From Bacteroidota bacterium (lineage in GTDB: Bacteria; Bacteroidota; Bacteroidia; Bacteroidales; VadinHA17), in NCBI GenBank assembly GCA_016868515.1, contig VGGM01000076.1, positions 1 through 7,188 of the forward strand: DNA of 7,188 bases, read 5' to 3'. The translations under genes were made by a program, and so were the position numbers. Each line of letters begins with the position of its first letter. The stretch's first letter is position 1. Below the pieces are notes generated by a model that ran no database searches, was not told where the DNA came from, and was given only the letters and a program-made list of their open reading frames with translations. Of the stretch, positions 6,537 through 7,188 are shown in pieces.

Positions 6537-7188
6537 CTACAGACCGAGAACCTCCTTTCCCTGTCGGAAGACGATATCGACGGGAATGCCGGCCGAGTTA
6601 ACTTTTTCGAGGTCGCGCCTGAGATTATCAGACATGACTCCGTCGGCTTCAATCCAGGCCTTTGCAGCGTCGTAATCGCCGTTGCCCTGAATGGTCAGGA
6701 TCTTTTCGAGCAGGGAGACTACCGCCGATTTCATTGCTTCGAGGTTTACCAGATATGTTCCGTTCTCCTGGTAAATAAATGCCCCGCTATCGGCAAAGTA
6801 TTTCATATTCATCATGTTGGCCTTACCGTGAGCACTGGCAGCGCCGAAACGGCTGGAGCGGAAAATGCCGGCGAAGAAGGTTACATAGTTGTTCATCACC
6901 TCACCGCTGGTTATCTCACCCATTTCGTAGAGCTTCGTTACCAGGTAGAGACCCATAATGTCGGCTTTTGCCTCTTCGAGTGATGAGTACTGTTCCCTGA
7001 GGGCATCACGCACTGTGCCTGTTCCGTTAACGGTATTCTTAACACCCATACCATGTGCAACCTCGTGGAAGGTGGTGTTCTCGAAGAAGGCATCGAATGT
7101 TATATGTTTTTGCTGGCTCTCATCAATAAGCATCGATGAAATTGGCATAAGGATGTTCTCGAACTTGGCCTTCATGGAGTTCTTCAGC
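6537..7188 (-). CDS. M49-like (dipeptidyl peptidase III-related) zinc peptidase, C-terminal part (5' partial)
   Basis: The visible 217 codons are the C-terminal end of a larger protein. The frame stays open to the window edge, so the Met at 7175 is probably internal. Numbered from that Met, HEVAHGMG (37-44) supplies a HExxH zinc site and EEAKAD (67-72) fits the downstream acidic ligand motif. The spacing and the EEAKADIMGLY context resemble M49 peptidases, and especially the DPP III-like proteins related to those fused to Nudix domains, rather than classical DPP III with HExxGH (family knowledge). The remainder is mostly helical and ends EVLGL. No membrane segment is seen in this part. M49 enzymes typically release dipeptides from peptide N-termini, but the substrate here is unknown. 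The stop is TAG at 6539-6537, followed on this strand by nine A. The downstream Lgt-like gene starts 57 bp later, and no functional link is evident. Confidence 0.75.
   Translation of the reverse strand, partial: LKNSMKAKFENILMPISSMLIDESQQKHITFDAFFENTTFHEVAHGMGVKNTVNGTGTVRDALREQYSSLEEAKADIMGLYLVTKLYEMGEITSGEVMNNYVTFFAGIFRSSRFGAASAHGKANMMNMKYFADSGAFIYQENGTYLVNLEAMKSAVVSLLEKILTIQGNGDYDAAKAWIEADGVMSDNLRRDLEKVNSAGIPVDIVFRQGKEVLGL

Noticed and set aside
6522..6983. A 153-codon plus-strand open frame
   Set aside because: It is antisense to the peptidase that carries HEVAH and EEAKAD, and its start lies within the palindrome next to the T-run. It is a shadow frame.
1..7188. CRISPR array, tRNA or rRNA genes, insertion sequences
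   Set aside because: No regularly spaced direct repeats, cloverleaf or rRNA-like sequence, transposase frame or terminal repeats were seen on either strand.

Overview
The window looks like chromosomal DNA of a member of the Bacteroidota, probably Bacteroidales or a related order. Reasons: moderate GC with frequent AGG and ATA codons, weak or absent Shine-Dalgarno sequences at several starts, upstream elements resembling the Bacteroidota TTG/TAnnTTTG promoter, and gene types common in that phylum (tandem lipoprotein efflux adaptors, a split MacB-type permease, an M49-like peptidase). The assignment comes from reading the sequence; no database was searched.

Every convincing gene is on the minus strand, so gene order runs from high to low coordinates. 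First is the C-terminal part of an M49-like zinc peptidase (7188-6537). A 57-bp gap with a perfect 17-nt palindrome and a promoter-like box follows. Next is a 618-residue membrane protein (6479-4623): an N-terminal half like prolipoprotein diacylglyceryl transferase (Lgt), extra transmembrane helices, and a beta-strand-rich C-terminal domain. A 216-bp gap (4622-4407) holds a possible terminator and a promoter candidate. Then comes a tightly packed operon of three successive, mutually related HlyD/MacA-type adaptor lipoproteins (4406-3123, 3126-1903, 1901-681) and the N-terminal third of a MacB/FtsX-type ABC permease (665 to the window edge).

The last four genes probably form one export machine. 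The permease has no fused ATPase domain, so a separate ATPase would be needed; neither it nor a TolC-like outer-membrane channel lies in the window. The three adaptors have lipoprotein signal peptides, beta-barrel/lipoyl/hairpin architecture and translational coupling (a 4-nt overlap, then gaps of 1 and 15 nt). Three paralogous adaptors before one permease suggests a mixed adaptor ring or alternative adaptors.

The most unusual object is the Lgt-like fusion. It keeps HPxQLYE and FRFxxEFxRxP but has Lys where E. coli Lgt has the essential Arg of its GRIGN motif, lacks an evident His in the preceding helix, and carries a CFLNGCC cysteine cluster. Its C-terminal domain reads like an outer-membrane-type beta-barrel, which is topologically puzzling in a protein with about ten inner-membrane helices. 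Whether it works with the downstream lipoprotein operon is speculation.
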